Translations under genes and position numbers: made by a program
Notes under the pieces: generated by a model
What the model was told of the DNA's origin: nothing
What the model saw: only the letters and a program-made list of their open reading frames with translations
Databases searched by the model: none
DNA from: Lyngbya aestuarii BL J
GTDB lineage: Bacteria > Cyanobacteriota > Cyanobacteriia > Cyanobacteriales > Microcoleaceae
Assembly: GCF_000478195.2 (NCBI RefSeq)
Contig: NZ_AUZM01000043.1
Span: 1 to 52,913 of the forward strand
Reading direction: 5' to 3'
Length of the DNA stretch: 52,913 bases
In this document: piece by piece, positions 1-9,623 of the stretch
How positions within the stretch are numbered: position 1 is the first letter of the stretch
Layout: each line of letters starts with the position of its first letter

Positions 1-58
1 CAAGTTCGAGAGATCTCAGTCAGGACTAAGTAGAAATTAGTTGCAGTTGGTACAAGTA

Positions 59-313
59 ATGAATTCATCACAGTTACATCCCGACAACAGCGAAGTCATC
101 GAGGTCAACTCCTGGGCCGATCGGTGGCAAGTCTACAGACGCTTACAAGAGCTAGAAATCCCCAGTTCATGTGAGATCGAGCAACCCCTACGGGTACAGA
201 TCAATAACATTAACCAAGCGGTTCAACTCTCCAGCGTCTTGAAACAGTTCTCAGCCTCTCGTCGAGATCTACTTGAAACCTTAGAACGCTGTTGGGAAGC
301 TGAGTCTGACTAA
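59..313 (+). CDS. Asr1405/Asl0597-family small conserved protein
   Basis: Small protein of 84 residues with the central signature NSWADRWQVYRRLQELEIP followed by a predicted short strand-helix region and a C-terminal RDLLETLERCW. This resembles a short cyanobacterial family of unknown function that I know as Asr1405/Asl0597; the assignment is from memory of the pattern, not a search. The ATG at 59 is preferred over the in-frame TTG at 41, because the six residues gained upstream are not typical of the family. No ribosome binding site is obvious. It reads in the same direction as the [2Fe-2S] protein downstream, 121 bases away, so the two may share a transcript. Function unknown. Confidence 0.65.
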   Translation: MNSSQLHPDNSEVIEVNSWADRWQVYRRLQELEIPSSCEIEQPLRVQINNINQAVQLSSVLKQFSASRRDLLETLERCWEAESD

Positions 314-434
314 TGACGATCGCAACGATGCGGCGGCTTTCCTCCATCAACTCGGACGTTTCCTCAAAACAAACGTCTTGACTCCGAACTCCAACTATCT
401 CAATTCCAATACCTTAAGGATTACCCTGAAACCA

Positions 435-1004
435 ATGTCTAAAACTGACAAAAAAATTACGGAATTCAATTTTGATGGTCAAGTGACCTATGTATTCTTC
501 GATGGCAGCAAGCCTAAATACCTACAACTGATGACCTCCGAAGGGCTACATTTGATTAAACTCTCCAAAGAATCTCGTTCAATTTGTGAACGTTTGTTAA
601 TTCCGGGACGACAAGTTCAGGTGAGTGGCATCAAAAAGTATGATCCTAAAAGCAGCAAAATCAAACTCAAAGCCGAGCAAGTGATAGCCTTGAGTGAGGC
701 AGGAGAGGCCAGCAGTTCACCGTGTTCATCTCAAAAAGCAGCGAAAAAGACTTGTGCAGGTAAAAAAGCCCAAATCCTCGTCTGTGACAAATCAGATTGT
801 CGTAAAAAGGGTGGAAGCCATCTATGTTCAGCCTTAGAAACCGCCGTTCAAGAACAAGGACTCGAAGAACAGGTGACGATCAAGAAAACAGGCTGTCTCA
901 AACGGTGCAAAGCAGGGCCTAATGTGGTGATGATGCCCGACAAAACACGCTACAGTCGGGTCAGCGCCAAGGAACTGCCTAAGTTAATCGCCAAGCATTT
1001 CTAA
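435..1004 (+). CDS. Thioredoxin-like [2Fe-2S] ferredoxin domain protein
   Basis: Protein of 189 residues. Residues 8-85 form a beta-rich domain of unknown role; residues 95-115 are a Ser/Lys/Cys-rich linker; residues 110-189 form a thioredoxin-like [2Fe-2S] domain with cysteines at about 117, 122, 131, 154 and 158 (LVCDKSDC, then GCLKRCKAGPN). Spacing of the last pair (CLKRC) and the following AGPNV are typical of this ferredoxin type, as in the NuoE/HoxE C-terminal fold. It probably carries one [2Fe-2S] cluster and transfers electrons; the partner is unknown. The ATG at 435 is preferred over an in-frame TTG at 378 because AAGGAT lies about 12 bases upstream and the N-terminal extension is not family-like. 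A terminator hairpin follows at 1052. Confidence 0.8.
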   Translation: MSKTDKKITEFNFDGQVTYVFFDGSKPKYLQLMTSEGLHLIKLSKESRSICERLLIPGRQVQVSGIKKYDPKSSKIKLKAEQVIALSEAGEASSSPCSSQKAAKKTCAGKKAQILVCDKSDCRKKGGSHLCSALETAVQEQGLEEQVTIKKTGCLKRCKAGPNVVMMPDKTRYSRVSAKELPKLIAKHF

Positions 1005-1051
1005 AACAAATAGACTATCATTCTTGGTTACAAATTACTTCATCAAGCTAG

Positions 1052-1080
1052 AGACGTTCCAGTGGAGCGTCTTTGCTTTT
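1052..1080 (+). terminator. Rho-independent terminator after the [2Fe-2S] gene
   Basis: GACGTTCC (1053-1060), a three-base loop AGT, then GGAGCGTC (1064-1071): an 8-bp stem with one G-T wobble, followed by a T-rich tract TTTGCTTTT. It lies 48 bases after the stop codon at 1004. Confidence 0.8.
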
Positions 1081-1105
1081 GTTCGGGAGATAGGGAGATC
1101 ACAAC

Positions 1106-1261
1106 CGACGCAAACAAATCATTTCTCGCGCTATTGAACAATTTGCGTCGGTTGCTGTTGAAGACTTAACAGGTATCAGAAATAGGATTAATATTCAACG
1201 CAGAAGTCAAACAGAGCGTAGACGTTTAACAGTTGGGCGTTCTATCAACAGTCGGGGGTAA
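1106..1261 (+). pseudogene. Fragment of a TnpB (IS200/IS605 OrfB) gene
   Basis: An open frame of 51 codons without start codon, ending in TAA at 1259-1261. The translation contains VAVEDLTGIRNR, which is the second RuvC catalytic motif region of TnpB (the Glu of VLEDL), preceded by the usual RRKQIISRAIEQFAS helix and followed by an Arg-rich stretch. Everything 5' of this motif and the C-terminal zinc finger and last Asp are missing, so it is dead. It is not a copy of the tnpB at 47.7 kb, whose corresponding motif reads VLEDLNVAGM. The rest of the 676-base gap between 1005 and 1680 (in particular 1262-1680) holds nothing I can name; it presumably includes the tkt promoter. Confidence 0.7.
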
Positions 1262-1680
1262 GCTTACAAAAAACTGTTAACTGAAAACAGCACTTGTCCA
1301 TGATAATGTCAAGGTAGCTTGATTGAGCTGCGCTAAGGTGAGAAGATTTAATCATGTGGCCGGAGAAGTATTTTCAATATTGCTGAGGAAACTTGGAACG
1401 CTGACAGAACCGACAAACTAGCAATCGCGAGCTTGACCGCTTTTGAGATTCTGTCCGGGAAGTGATCTCTGGCATCGCTCAACGATCGCCAAAACCTTAA
1501 ATGTCAGTTTTCCAACCCCTGCAACCCAAGTCGGGAAGCCTCCGATAACCAGCAGAGAAGAACTCCATCAAGAACAACTTTGGCGCTCTGTCGGAAAAAA
1601 TCGCCACTCGTAGAAACCCAGAACATGGGGCTGCTACGCTGTCAGACTACACGTTCATAAAATATACAGAAACGATAACT

Positions 1681-3702
1681 ATGGCTGTTGCAACCCAATC
1701 ACTCGAACAACTCTGCATTAACTCTATCCGTTTTTTAGCGATCGATGCGGTACAGAAAGCCAACTCTGGCCACCCGGGATTGCCGATGGGTGCCGCACCA
1801 ATGGCATTTGTACTATGGGATCGCTTTATGCAGTTCAATCCCAAAAACCCCACCTGGTTTAACCGCGATCGCTTTGTCTTGTCGGCGGGTCATGGTTGTA
1901 TGTTGCTGTATTCCCTCCTACACCTGACAGGTTATGACAGTGTTCCTCTCGATGAAATTAAACAATTTCGTCAGTGGGATTCTAAAACTCCTGGACACCC
2001 AGAAAACCACGTCACCTCGGGTATTGAAGTCACTACAGGGCCGTTAGGACAAGGGATTGCCAATGCGGTGGGATTGGCTTTAGCAGAAGCCCATTTAGCA
2101 GCAACCTTCAACAAACCAGACTGTCAGCTTGTTGATCATTACACCTATGTGATCATGGGTGATGGCTGCAACATGGAAGGGATTTCTGGTGAAGCCTGTT
2201 CTCTGGCCGGACACTGGGGCTTAGGCAAATTAATCGCTTTCTACGATGACAACCATATTTCTATTGATGGTCATACCGACATCTCTTTTACTGAAGATGT
2301 AGCAGCCCGCTTTGAAGCCTACGGTTGGCACGTTCAACACGTTACCGATGGTAACACTGACTTAGAAGGGATCGCCGCAGCCATCCAAAAGGCAAAAGAA
2401 GTCACTGACAAACCCTCGCTGATTAAAGTGACGACTATTATTGGCTACGGTTCTCCTAATAAAGCTGATACTCACGATGTTCACGGCGCTGCTTTGGGTA
2501 AAGACGAAGTTCAAGCCACTCGCGAACATTTAGGCTGGGAATACCCCGAGTTTGAAATTCCTGAAGATGCCCTTAATCATTTCCGCAAAGCGATTGATAA
2601 AGGGGCAACGGCTGAACAAGAATGGAACAAAACTTTGGATCAATACAAATCCAAGTATCCCCAAGAAGCCGCAACCTTTGAGCGGATGTTGAGTGGTAAA
2701 CTTCCCGAAGGTTGGGCGGATGCACTGCCGAAATATACTCCCGAAAGCAAGGCAGATGCGACTCGTAACCAATCCGGTGCGACTCTTAATGCGCTCGCTA
2801 GTGTATTACCCGAATTAATCGGGGGTTCGGCTGATTTAGCCCCCTCCAACAAAACCCTCCTCAAAGGCTTAGGTGATTTCCAAAAAGGAAGCTACCAAAA
2901 CCGTAACGTTCGCTTTGGGGTTCGTGAACATGGGATGGGTGCGATTTGTAATGGTATTGCCCGACATGGTTCGGGGTTAATTCCCTACGGCGCCACTTTC
3001 CTGGTATTCACCGACTATATGCGGAACTCGATCCGTCTGTCGGCGTTGGCGGAAACAGGTGTAATTTGGGTGATGACTCACGATTCTATTGCCCTGGGTG
3101 AAGATGGCCCGACTCACCAACCCGTTGAACATATTATGTCTCTGCGGGCAATTCCTCAATTGATTGTGATTCGTCCGGCTGATGGAAATGAAACTTCTGG
3201 GGCTTATAAAGTTGCGGTCGAAAAGGCAAAAGCAGCACATCCGGCGGCGACATTGTTAGCATTTTCTCGTCAGAATTTGCCGAACTTAGAAGGCAGTTCG
3301 ATTGATGTGGTTGCCAAAGGTGCGTATATCCTCAGCGACAACAGCGACGGTACGCCCGATATTATCTTGATTGGTACTGGCGGCGAAACTTACCAGTGTG
3401 TTGAAGCTGCTGTGAAACTCCGCGAAGAAGGTAAGAAAGTTCGGGTGGTTTCCATGCCCAGTTGGGAGTTGTTTGAAGAACAGGATGCAGCTTACAAAGA
3501 GTCTGTTTTCCCGAAAGGTGTTAAGAAGCGTTTAGCAGTGGAAGCTGGAATTAGCTTAGGTTGGTGTCGTTATGTCACTGATGAAGGTGCAACCATTAGT
3601 GTTGATACCTTTGGGGCGTCTGCTCCCGGTGAAGTGGTACTGGAGAAGTTCGGCTTTACCGTTGACAATATTGTCGCTCAGGCGAAAGCGTTGTTAGGTT
3701 AG
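1681..3702 (+). CDS. tkt: Transketolase
   Basis: Full-length transketolase of 673 residues, a thiamine-diphosphate enzyme that moves two-carbon units between sugar phosphates in the Calvin cycle and the pentose phosphate pathway. Visible landmarks: [11 protein letters not shown] (30-40, His31), SAGHG with His71, the TPP/metal motif GDG at 160-162 with Asn at about 191, [13 protein letters not shown] with the catalytic Glu in the pyrimidine-binding domain, and [11 protein letters not shown], the second transketolase signature. Length matches cyanobacterial enzymes. The start at 1681 is the only sensible one. It stands alone between a remnant-containing gap and a terminator hairpin, so is probably monocistronic. 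Confidence 0.97.
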   Translation: MAVATQSLEQLCINSIRFLAIDAVQKANSGHPGLPMGAAPMAFVLWDRFMQFNPKNPTWFNRDRFVLSAGHGCMLLYSLLHLTGYDSVPLDEIKQFRQWDSKTPGHPENHVTSGIEVTTGPLGQGIANAVGLALAEAHLAATFNKPDCQLVDHYTYVIMGDGCNMEGISGEACSLAGHWGLGKLIAFYDDNHISIDGHTDISFTEDVAARFEAYGWHVQHVTDGNTDLEGIAAAIQKAKEVTDKPSLIKVTTIIGYGSPNKADTHDVHGAALGKDEVQATREHLGWEYPEFEIPEDALNHFRKAIDKGATAEQEWNKTLDQYKSKYPQEAATFERMLSGKLPEGWADALPKYTPESKADATRNQSGATLNALASVLPELIGGSADLAPSNKTLLKGLGDFQKGSYQNRNVRFGVREHGMGAICNGIARHGSGLIPYGATFLVFTDYMRNSIRLSALAETGVIWVMTHDSIALGEDGPTHQPVEHIMSLRAIPQLIVIRPADGNETSGAYKVAVEKAKAAHPAATLLAFSRQNLPNLEGSSIDVVAKGAYILSDNSDGTPDIILIGTGGETYQCVEAAVKLREEGKKVRVVSMPSWELFEEQDAAYKESVFPKGVKKRLAVEAGISLGWCRYVTDEGATISVDTFGASAPGEVVLEKFGFTVDNIVAQAKALLG

Positions 3703-3803
3703 ACGTTAAGTATAGGGGCGGGTTCTATTGAGATCTATATTTTCTCAAAAGCAACTGTTAGATCTGCCCAAACCAGCGTAATTGTCTAGTTCGTTATAAT
3801 TCA

Positions 3804-3835
3804 GAAGGCTCTCTATTTTTTAGGGAGCCTTTCTA
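3804..3835 (+). terminator. Terminator-like hairpin after tkt
   Basis: AAGGCTCTC (3805-3813) pairs with GGGAGCCTT (3823-3831) with one wobble; the loop is T-rich and only a short TTCT follows. It lies 100 bases after the tkt stop and before the ietA promoter region. Confidence 0.65.
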
Positions 3836-3898
3836 TGGCAAGAACTTGTAACGGAGTATAACAATCATAAGTTGACGAATAAATCAAGATATAATATT

Positions 3899-3928
3899 AC
3901 AGTATCCTCGCTTATACTGTGAGGCGAA
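3899..3928 (+). promoter_or_regulatory. Inverted repeat over the ribosome binding site of ietA
   Basis: A perfect 7-bp inverted repeat, ACAGTAT (3899-3905) and ATACTGT (3914-3920), ends directly at the Shine-Dalgarno GAGG (3921-3924) of the AAA ATPase gene, whose ATG is at 3929. The 8-base loop CCTCGCTT carries CCTC, the complement of GAGG. It could be a DNA operator bound by a regulator or an RNA hairpin that controls translation. Sequence facts are direct; the regulatory role is inference. Confidence 0.45.
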
Positions 3929-4918
3929 ATGAAAGCAGAGCTTCTCAAAAGACTATTTAGGGCGATCGCTAGTTCAGACTCTATAGCGATTGATAAGCTT
4001 GTACATTTAGTAATCGAAGAGGAGCGTAATAAAGGGCATATGCGACTAGCTGACCAGTTAGAGAATATAACTAAGAAAAGTAACAACAATCAGGTTGCTT
4101 CGCACACAGCAGAATCGTTACAGACTCTTAGCGAACTACCGACGAGTAAGCGATTAAATTCTCCTTTAGTCACAATAATACCGAGGGAAAAGCTACGACA
4201 TCATATGGTGCTATCCCAGAGTATAGAAAAGCGCTTTCATCGAATAGAAAAAGAGTATGTTGCTAGAGATAGACTAGCTCATTACGGGCTACGCTACAGA
4301 CAGAAAATACTTTTATATGGCCCCCCAGGTTGTGGAAAAAATCTAGGAGCTGAACGTTTAGCATGGAACTTGGGTTTACCTTTAGTTAAAGTTCGTTTTG
4401 ATGCAATGGTATCATCATACTTAGGTGAAACTGCAAGTAATTTAAGGTTGGTGTTTGATAAAGCCAATGAAAGTCCGTGCTTATTATTTTTAGATGAATG
4501 TGACTCGATTGCCAAATCACGGGAAGATACTCAGGAAGTTGGAGAGATTAAGCGGGTAGTGAATACGTTTCTTCAAATTCTTGATGAGTATGAGCCTAAT
4601 TCTGGACTTTTGGTTGCAGCCACAAACTTGAATCAATCGTTAGATACTGCTTTATGGAGACGGTTCGATGATATGATTCTAGTCCCAAAACCGGGAGAGA
4701 ACGAGTTGCAAGAAATACTCAAGCAAACTCTATCTGCATTAGAAGTTGGCTCCGTTAACTGGACTGTTATTACTAAGCAGATGAATAACTTTTCTGCTGC
4801 TCAAGCTGTTAAGGTGGCTCAAGATGCGGCTAAGAGAGCTATACTTGAAAGGGAAGAATTGGTCATTCAAGAACATTTAGAAGACGCTATTGAAGAAATC
4901 AAAGCTTACACCAGTTAA
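3929..4918 (+). CDS. ietA: AAA+ ATPase of an IetAS-type pair
   Basis: 329 residues with an N-terminal helical region (1-80) and an AAA+ core: Walker A GPPGCGKN (131-138), Walker B LLFLDE (185-190), sensor 1 ATN (231-233), arginine finger RRFD (244-247) and a small helical lid to the end. It is followed after 21 bases by a subtilisin-like protease. An AAA ATPase next to an S8 protease is the layout of IetAS, described first as a plasmid-stabilising toxin-antitoxin pair of an Agrobacterium Ti plasmid and later as an antiphage system. Oddity: the Walker A residue after the Lys is Asn (codon AAT), where Thr or Ser normally coordinates magnesium, so ATP hydrolysis may be altered. GAGG lies four bases before the ATG. 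Gene name is by analogy. Confidence 0.75.
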   Translation: MKAELLKRLFRAIASSDSIAIDKLVHLVIEEERNKGHMRLADQLENITKKSNNNQVASHTAESLQTLSELPTSKRLNSPLVTIIPREKLRHHMVLSQSIEKRFHRIEKEYVARDRLAHYGLRYRQKILLYGPPGCGKNLGAERLAWNLGLPLVKVRFDAMVSSYLGETASNLRLVFDKANESPCLLFLDECDSIAKSREDTQEVGEIKRVVNTFLQILDEYEPNSGLLVAATNLNQSLDTALWRRFDDMILVPKPGENELQEILKQTLSALEVGSVNWTVITKQMNNFSAAQAVKVAQDAAKRAILEREELVIQEHLEDAIEEIKAYTS

Positions 4919-4939
4919 TTTTTGAATACATTACGCTAA

Positions 4940-7522
4940 ATGGCAGAACGACAATCTCAGAAATTCCCTCATATTCAACTTCGACTGACAAGAGCAGGAG
5001 GTGTGGCATCAGCAGGGTTTCCTAGAGAGGATTCTAGAACATCTGCTAATCGTGGCGATCGCCAAGGTCATGGTAAAAAGCTTCAGGGTGAAGTATTTTC
5101 TATGGTATCTGAATGGCAAGATATTGATGAGAAAAGAGAAGAGGAAGAAAAACCTAAATTGCCAGATAATTCACGCCGACTTATCTTGCAAATAGATCCT
5201 ACTACTGTTGACCCAGATAAACTTAAGAGTTATGGAATAGAGTTAATTGCTGAATTAGAAAATGGGTATATCATTGGTGCTTCAGTAGATTTAGAGCTTA
5301 GTGATTTACAGAAAAAAATAGATAAATTTATCGAAGAAGAAAAGAGAAGTGGTGGAGTTGCTGGAATATGGGAAATAATTGACGGTATTAAGAAACCAGA
5401 GTTGATTCTTTCTCCTGAACTTTGGAATAACTGGGAACAAGTCAAAGATAACCAAATTTATACAGTTGATGTAGGAATTGCTTGTGTGGGAACTGAATCA
5501 AAGTTGCCTGATTATCCGAAGCGAAAAGATGATGAAAGTGACGATAAATATAATAAAAGACTCAAGACTTGGATTGACAAGCGTGATATGACTTATGAAT
5601 CTTGGGACGATGTGCAATCTCAACGGCAAGATGAACTGAAAAAATTTGTAAGTTTTTACAATGGAAATAGAGAAATTCAAAGTTTCATAGAAGGAAAAAT
5701 TGTAGCAGGAGCATTGTTACCAGATAGTTTTTCCTGTCGAATTTCTATTTCAGGTAAAGGTTTAAAGGATCTGGTTTTGAACTTTCCCTATATTTTTGAT
5801 GTTAGTGAACCTGATGAATTTAGTGAATTTCTTCAAAAAGAAGGCTTGTCTGAAACAGATGAGCCTTCTTTTGTTTTAGAAGCACCCGAATTAAATGCAC
5901 CAAAAGTCTGCGTTATTGACAGTGGTATTCAAGAAAGACATCCTCTTTTAAGAGCAGCGATTGATTCACAAAACTCCCGTTCTTGGGTTCCTGGAGAAAC
6001 CGATCAAACTGCTGACTACGTTAAAAATGGTGGACATGGAACAAGAGTAGCTGGTGCTATCCTCTATCCCAGAACTATACCTCGCAATGGCACACAAAAA
6101 GCGATTTGCTGGATTCAAAACGCTAGAGTTTTAGATAGAGATTGCTATCTACCACAAACATTATTTCCCCCTAACTTACTGAGTGAAATTGTTGACATAT
6201 ACTATCAAACGGGAACACGAATATTTAATCATTCCATTGCTGGAGTAGTTCCTTGTCGTCTAATGTACATGAGTCCTTGGGCAGCTGCTATCGACCAACT
6301 TACATGGCATAACGATATTCTTGTTATTGTCTCTGCTGGTAATTTAGATAAGCGAATAGGTAATCAAAGATTGTCAGTAAGAGATCACCTCAAAGCAAAC
6401 CGCCCCTACCCTGATTATCTTTTAGAAGACTCTTGCAGAATTGCTAACCCTGCTCAAAGCTTCCAAGCACTAACTGTTGGCTCAATTGCTTTGACTTTCT
6501 ACAATTCTCCACCTCAAAGCTCGATATCAAAAACCGATATGCCTTCAGCTTTTTCATGTTCTGGATTAGGAATTTGGGAGACAATTAAACCTGAAGTCGT
6601 AGAGTATGGTGGTGATTTGGTGAAGGATGAAAGTACACCTCCGAGTCTTACTTGTCCTGAAGCTGTATGTCCTGAGCTAGTACGATCAACTTTAGGAGGT
6701 GGCCCTGCCATATCATCAGATCAAGTCGGGACTTCCTACGCTACACCCAAAGTTAGTCATATTGCTGCTTGTCTTGCTTCTGAACTCCCTAATGAGAGTT
6801 GTCTTTTATACCGTGCTTTAATTGTTCAGTCAGCCCGATGGCCAGAGTGGGCATTTGCAGATAATATTGATCAAGGGGATGTAATTCGTCAGATTGGTTA
6901 TGGTATTCCCCGTCTTGACCGTGCTTTAGGAAACGCTCCTAACCGAATAACATTAATAACAACAGGAGAACAACGGATTAAAGCCAGATATGCTCATGTT
7001 TATCAAGTAAAGCTTCCAGAACAATTACTGTCCCAAGGAGAAGAGTTAGAGATTTTAGTTGAAATTACATTATCCTATAAAGCACAACCCCGTCGCACTA
7101 GACGAAATCGAAGAAGATATCTTTCAACATGGCTTGATTGGGAGTGTAGCAAAAAAGGAGAAGAGCCTGATAGATTTTTAGCAAGAATTTTAAAGGATTA
7201 TGATGCTTCAGAAGATTCAGAAAGGGGAGAAGATCCGTTTAAATGGACTCTCGGTAAACGGAATAATTATGGTCAAGTTAGGGAGGTTTCTAGGAGTGCA
7301 GGAACGATTCAGAAAGACTGGGTAATTGTAAATTCCTATAACCTTCGAGAAGCTTTTTGTATTGCAGTAGTTGGACATGAAGGTTGGAATAATGACCCAG
7401 AAGCAAGTGTTCCTTACTCATTAGTTGTTAGCTTTGAAGCCATACAAGCCAACGTTCCTATTTATAATGTCATTGTACAAGCCCAAGTTGAAACAAGAGT
7501 AGAACAACAAGTAAACTCTTAA
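4940..7522 (+). CDS. ietS: Subtilisin-like (S8) serine protease of an IetAS-type pair
   Basis: 860 residues, no signal peptide, so probably cytoplasmic. Residues 1-315 form a long N-terminal region rich in charged residues, which could act as a pro- or substrate-binding region. The subtilase domain has a complete catalytic set: Asp327 (VIDSGI), His366 (GGHGTRVAG), oxyanion Asn468 (SAGN) and Ser599 (GTSYATP). Large insertions separate the motifs. Residues 640-860 form a C-terminal beta-rich region. It lies 21 bases after the AAA gene on the same strand, and the pair matches IetS in order and kind: the protease is the likely toxic effector and the ATPase its regulator. Gene name is by analogy, not by sequence search. 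Confidence 0.78.
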   Translation: MAERQSQKFPHIQLRLTRAGGVASAGFPREDSRTSANRGDRQGHGKKLQGEVFSMVSEWQDIDEKREEEEKPKLPDNSRRLILQIDPTTVDPDKLKSYGIELIAELENGYIIGASVDLELSDLQKKIDKFIEEEKRSGGVAGIWEIIDGIKKPELILSPELWNNWEQVKDNQIYTVDVGIACVGTESKLPDYPKRKDDESDDKYNKRLKTWIDKRDMTYESWDDVQSQRQDELKKFVSFYNGNREIQSFIEGKIVAGALLPDSFSCRISISGKGLKDLVLNFPYIFDVSEPDEFSEFLQKEGLSETDEPSFVLEAPELNAPKVCVIDSGIQERHPLLRAAIDSQNSRSWVPGETDQTADYVKNGGHGTRVAGAILYPRTIPRNGTQKAICWIQNARVLDRDCYLPQTLFPPNLLSEIVDIYYQTGTRIFNHSIAGVVPCRLMYMSPWAAAIDQLTWHNDILVIVSAGNLDKRIGNQRLSVRDHLKANRPYPDYLLEDSCRIANPAQSFQALTVGSIALTFYNSPPQSSISKTDMPSAFSCSGLGIWETIKPEVVEYGGDLVKDESTPPSLTCPEAVCPELVRSTLGGGPAISSDQVGTSYATPKVSHIAACLASELPNESCLLYRALIVQSARWPEWAFADNIDQGDVIRQIGYGIPRLDRALGNAPNRITLITTGEQRIKARYAHVYQVKLPEQLLSQGEELEILVEITLSYKAQPRRTRRNRRRYLSTWLDWECSKKGEEPDRFLARILKDYDASEDSERGEDPFKWTLGKRNNYGQVREVSRSAGTIQKDWVIVNSYNLREAFCIAVVGHEGWNNDPEASVPYSLVVSFEAIQANVPIYNVIVQAQVETRVEQQVNS

Positions 7523-7973
7523 AAAGATAAATTATTCGCAAGCTTAACTGAAATTTTAATACAAATTTTACGAAAACATCCTATTCTAATAACTGCGTTG
7601 GATAATCCAAAATTTATCCCACTTTGAGAAAATTACTCAACTGACTGATTTATAACCTAAAGCGTTAGATTTATTGGGTGTGAGTCTATTTTGTACCCAG
7701 TAGATACCGGAAAAAAGCAGGTCAATCTCTCCTTTCCGCAAAAGTTTGAGGTATTGTCAATATAATCTTTTTGTTGAAAACAGAATGCTTCGACAGTTCC
7801 GCTACAACGCATAAGCTCTACTTTTTGAGATAGATGTTAATTTAGAAGCAACATTTTAGTCATAAAACACAGAGCTATTTATTGAAGCCTGGGTACTGAT
7901 TCATTGTGAAGATCTAGAAGAATCATAGAATCTGGCTGCATTTATACCCACTGATTATTAATTATAGCTAACT
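7523..7973 (+). other. Gene-free stretch between ietS and the WD40 gene
   Basis: About 450 AT-rich bases with no credible open frame on either strand, no clear terminator hairpin with T-run, and no repeat that I recognise. It probably contains the promoter of the gene starting at 7974, but I cannot place it. Confidence 0.5.
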
Positions 7974-9599
7974 ATGAAGTTTTTACCTAATGAAAAATTT
8001 ACGATTAGCACTCAAGAACCACTCTCCCAGGTGATTGAGAAACTAGAAGCTCATATTGAAGCCCCAAAGACAATTCGCTGGAGGTTTTCACACAATCATG
8101 CTCCCTATGCAGGTACGATTTCTGACTCTGGATTTAAAATCTATCGGATTATCCACTATCGGAACTCATTTTTACCGATCATTAGAGGAAAATTTGAGTC
8201 TTCATCAGAGGGAACAAGAATTTATGTCACGATGAATTTGAATCCTTTTGTACTCGCTTTTTTACTGTTTTTGTTTTTCCCATTTTTAACCTTAATACCT
8301 ACCTTTTTTGTTGTACTAATCTTTCAACAAGGATTTTTGTCTCCTGAAATTTTGTTTTTAGGATTTCCGATTTTTATCTTATTTATATTTTGGTGTGCGT
8401 TTTGGTACGAGGCTAATCGCAGTCGGGAGGAATTAATTCAGATTATTGAGGGCAAATACTTTGAACCAGAAACCGTTAATAAAACTTACAATAAACAAAA
8501 ATATGGAATTTGGCTAAGAGGTTTATTAATTCTAATAGTAATCGGTAATATAATTGCTAACCTTGATCTTTTTTCTTTGGTTCAACAGGAATCACAGCCT
8601 TTAGTTTCTCAGTCTTGTTCACAACTTTCTACTCAATCTCCCTATTGTAAACTTACAGTTGCTTATACTTTAGAAGGATATCCCACAGAAGCCGATATTG
8701 CTATCAGTTCAGAGGGTAACATTTTAGCAAGTGGGGGAGAAGATAAAGCAATTAAAATTTGGGATTTGCAAACCGGAGAATTGAAAAAAATACTTCAGAG
8801 TGACTCAGGTGTGATTAATACTTTAGCGATTTCTCCTGATGGAAAAACGATTGTCAGTGGGAGTGGCGATCGCATGATTCGGATCTGGAATATTACCTCA
8901 GATCAGCCTCCTTTGATGCTAAAAGGACATTCTAATAATATCATCCAGGTTGAGGTTTCATCGGATGGAAATACTATTATGAGTCGTGATTATGAGGAGA
9001 TTAAAGTCTGGGATTTTGAAACAGGTGAACTCAAAGCAACATTACCCAATTTACCCTCTCGTGAGTTTAAGATTGGTTCGCTAGTGATTGAAGATAACTC
9101 ATCCTATTTTAATCCTCTGAAAATCAGTTCAAAGGGGACTGCATTAGTTAAGTTTGAAAACAAAATTCTCGCCTGGAATCTAGCGACAAATGAGCAAATC
9201 TCTCTTGAAAAAAAATGGTTTGAAAACTTGGATATTTACTCTGGACGCATCAGTTTAGATGGGGAAACTGTTGTGATGACTTCCTTTAGCCAACCGAAAA
9301 CGTATCTAAAAATATGGGATCTAAAAACAGGAATGCTTAAAAGACAGCAACAAATTTCTTCTTCTTCTCAGGTAAAAAGTGGATTTTATGATCTGACTTT
9401 GACTCGCAATCACATTATCGGGAGTACCAAAGATGAGGAACTTAAAGTGTGGAATCTCGAAACTGCTGAGTTAGAAGCGACTTTAGAACAAGAAAAGATG
9501 AGTCATTTAGTGGTTAGTTCTGAGGGTAAATTTCTAGCTGGAATTACGGGTAATTTATACAATCAGGATACCCAAATAAAAGTATTAAAGCGTCCATAA
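7974..9599 (+). CDS. Membrane-anchored WD40-repeat protein
   Basis: 541 residues. Residues 1-90 form a soluble domain with NHAPYAGTISDSGFKI and IIHYRNSFLP, a pattern I recall from cyanobacterial membrane proteins of unknown function. Hydrophobic segments at about 91-118, 124-145 and 180-203 are likely membrane helices. From about 235 to the end there are WD40 repeats, with blades such as LASGGEDKAIKIWDLQTGEL and IVSGSGDRMIRIWN, later blades being degenerate. The repeats would form a propeller on one side of the membrane for protein binding. No enzymatic domain is seen. It is followed on the same strand by two unrecognised genes with short gaps (24 and 31 bases), which suggests an operon. Confidence 0.75.
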   Translation: MKFLPNEKFTISTQEPLSQVIEKLEAHIEAPKTIRWRFSHNHAPYAGTISDSGFKIYRIIHYRNSFLPIIRGKFESSSEGTRIYVTMNLNPFVLAFLLFLFFPFLTLIPTFFVVLIFQQGFLSPEILFLGFPIFILFIFWCAFWYEANRSREELIQIIEGKYFEPETVNKTYNKQKYGIWLRGLLILIVIGNIIANLDLFSLVQQESQPLVSQSCSQLSTQSPYCKLTVAYTLEGYPTEADIAISSEGNILASGGEDKAIKIWDLQTGELKKILQSDSGVINTLAISPDGKTIVSGSGDRMIRIWNITSDQPPLMLKGHSNNIIQVEVSSDGNTIMSRDYEEIKVWDFETGELKATLPNLPSREFKIGSLVIEDNSSYFNPLKISSKGTALVKFENKILAWNLATNEQISLEKKWFENLDIYSGRISLDGETVVMTSFSQPKTYLKIWDLKTGMLKRQQQISSSSQVKSGFYDLTLTRNHIIGSTKDEELKVWNLETAELEATLEQEKMSHLVVSSEGKFLAGITGNLYNQDTQIKVLKRP

Positions 9600-9623
9600 A
9601 TTTTAATTTTGTTCAATGATGTT

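Noticed and set aside
3872-3900. Sigma-70-type promoter TTGACG with TATAAT upstream of ietA
   Set aside because: The spacing between the boxes is only about 12 bases, too short for a normal promoter, so I do not list it as a feature.
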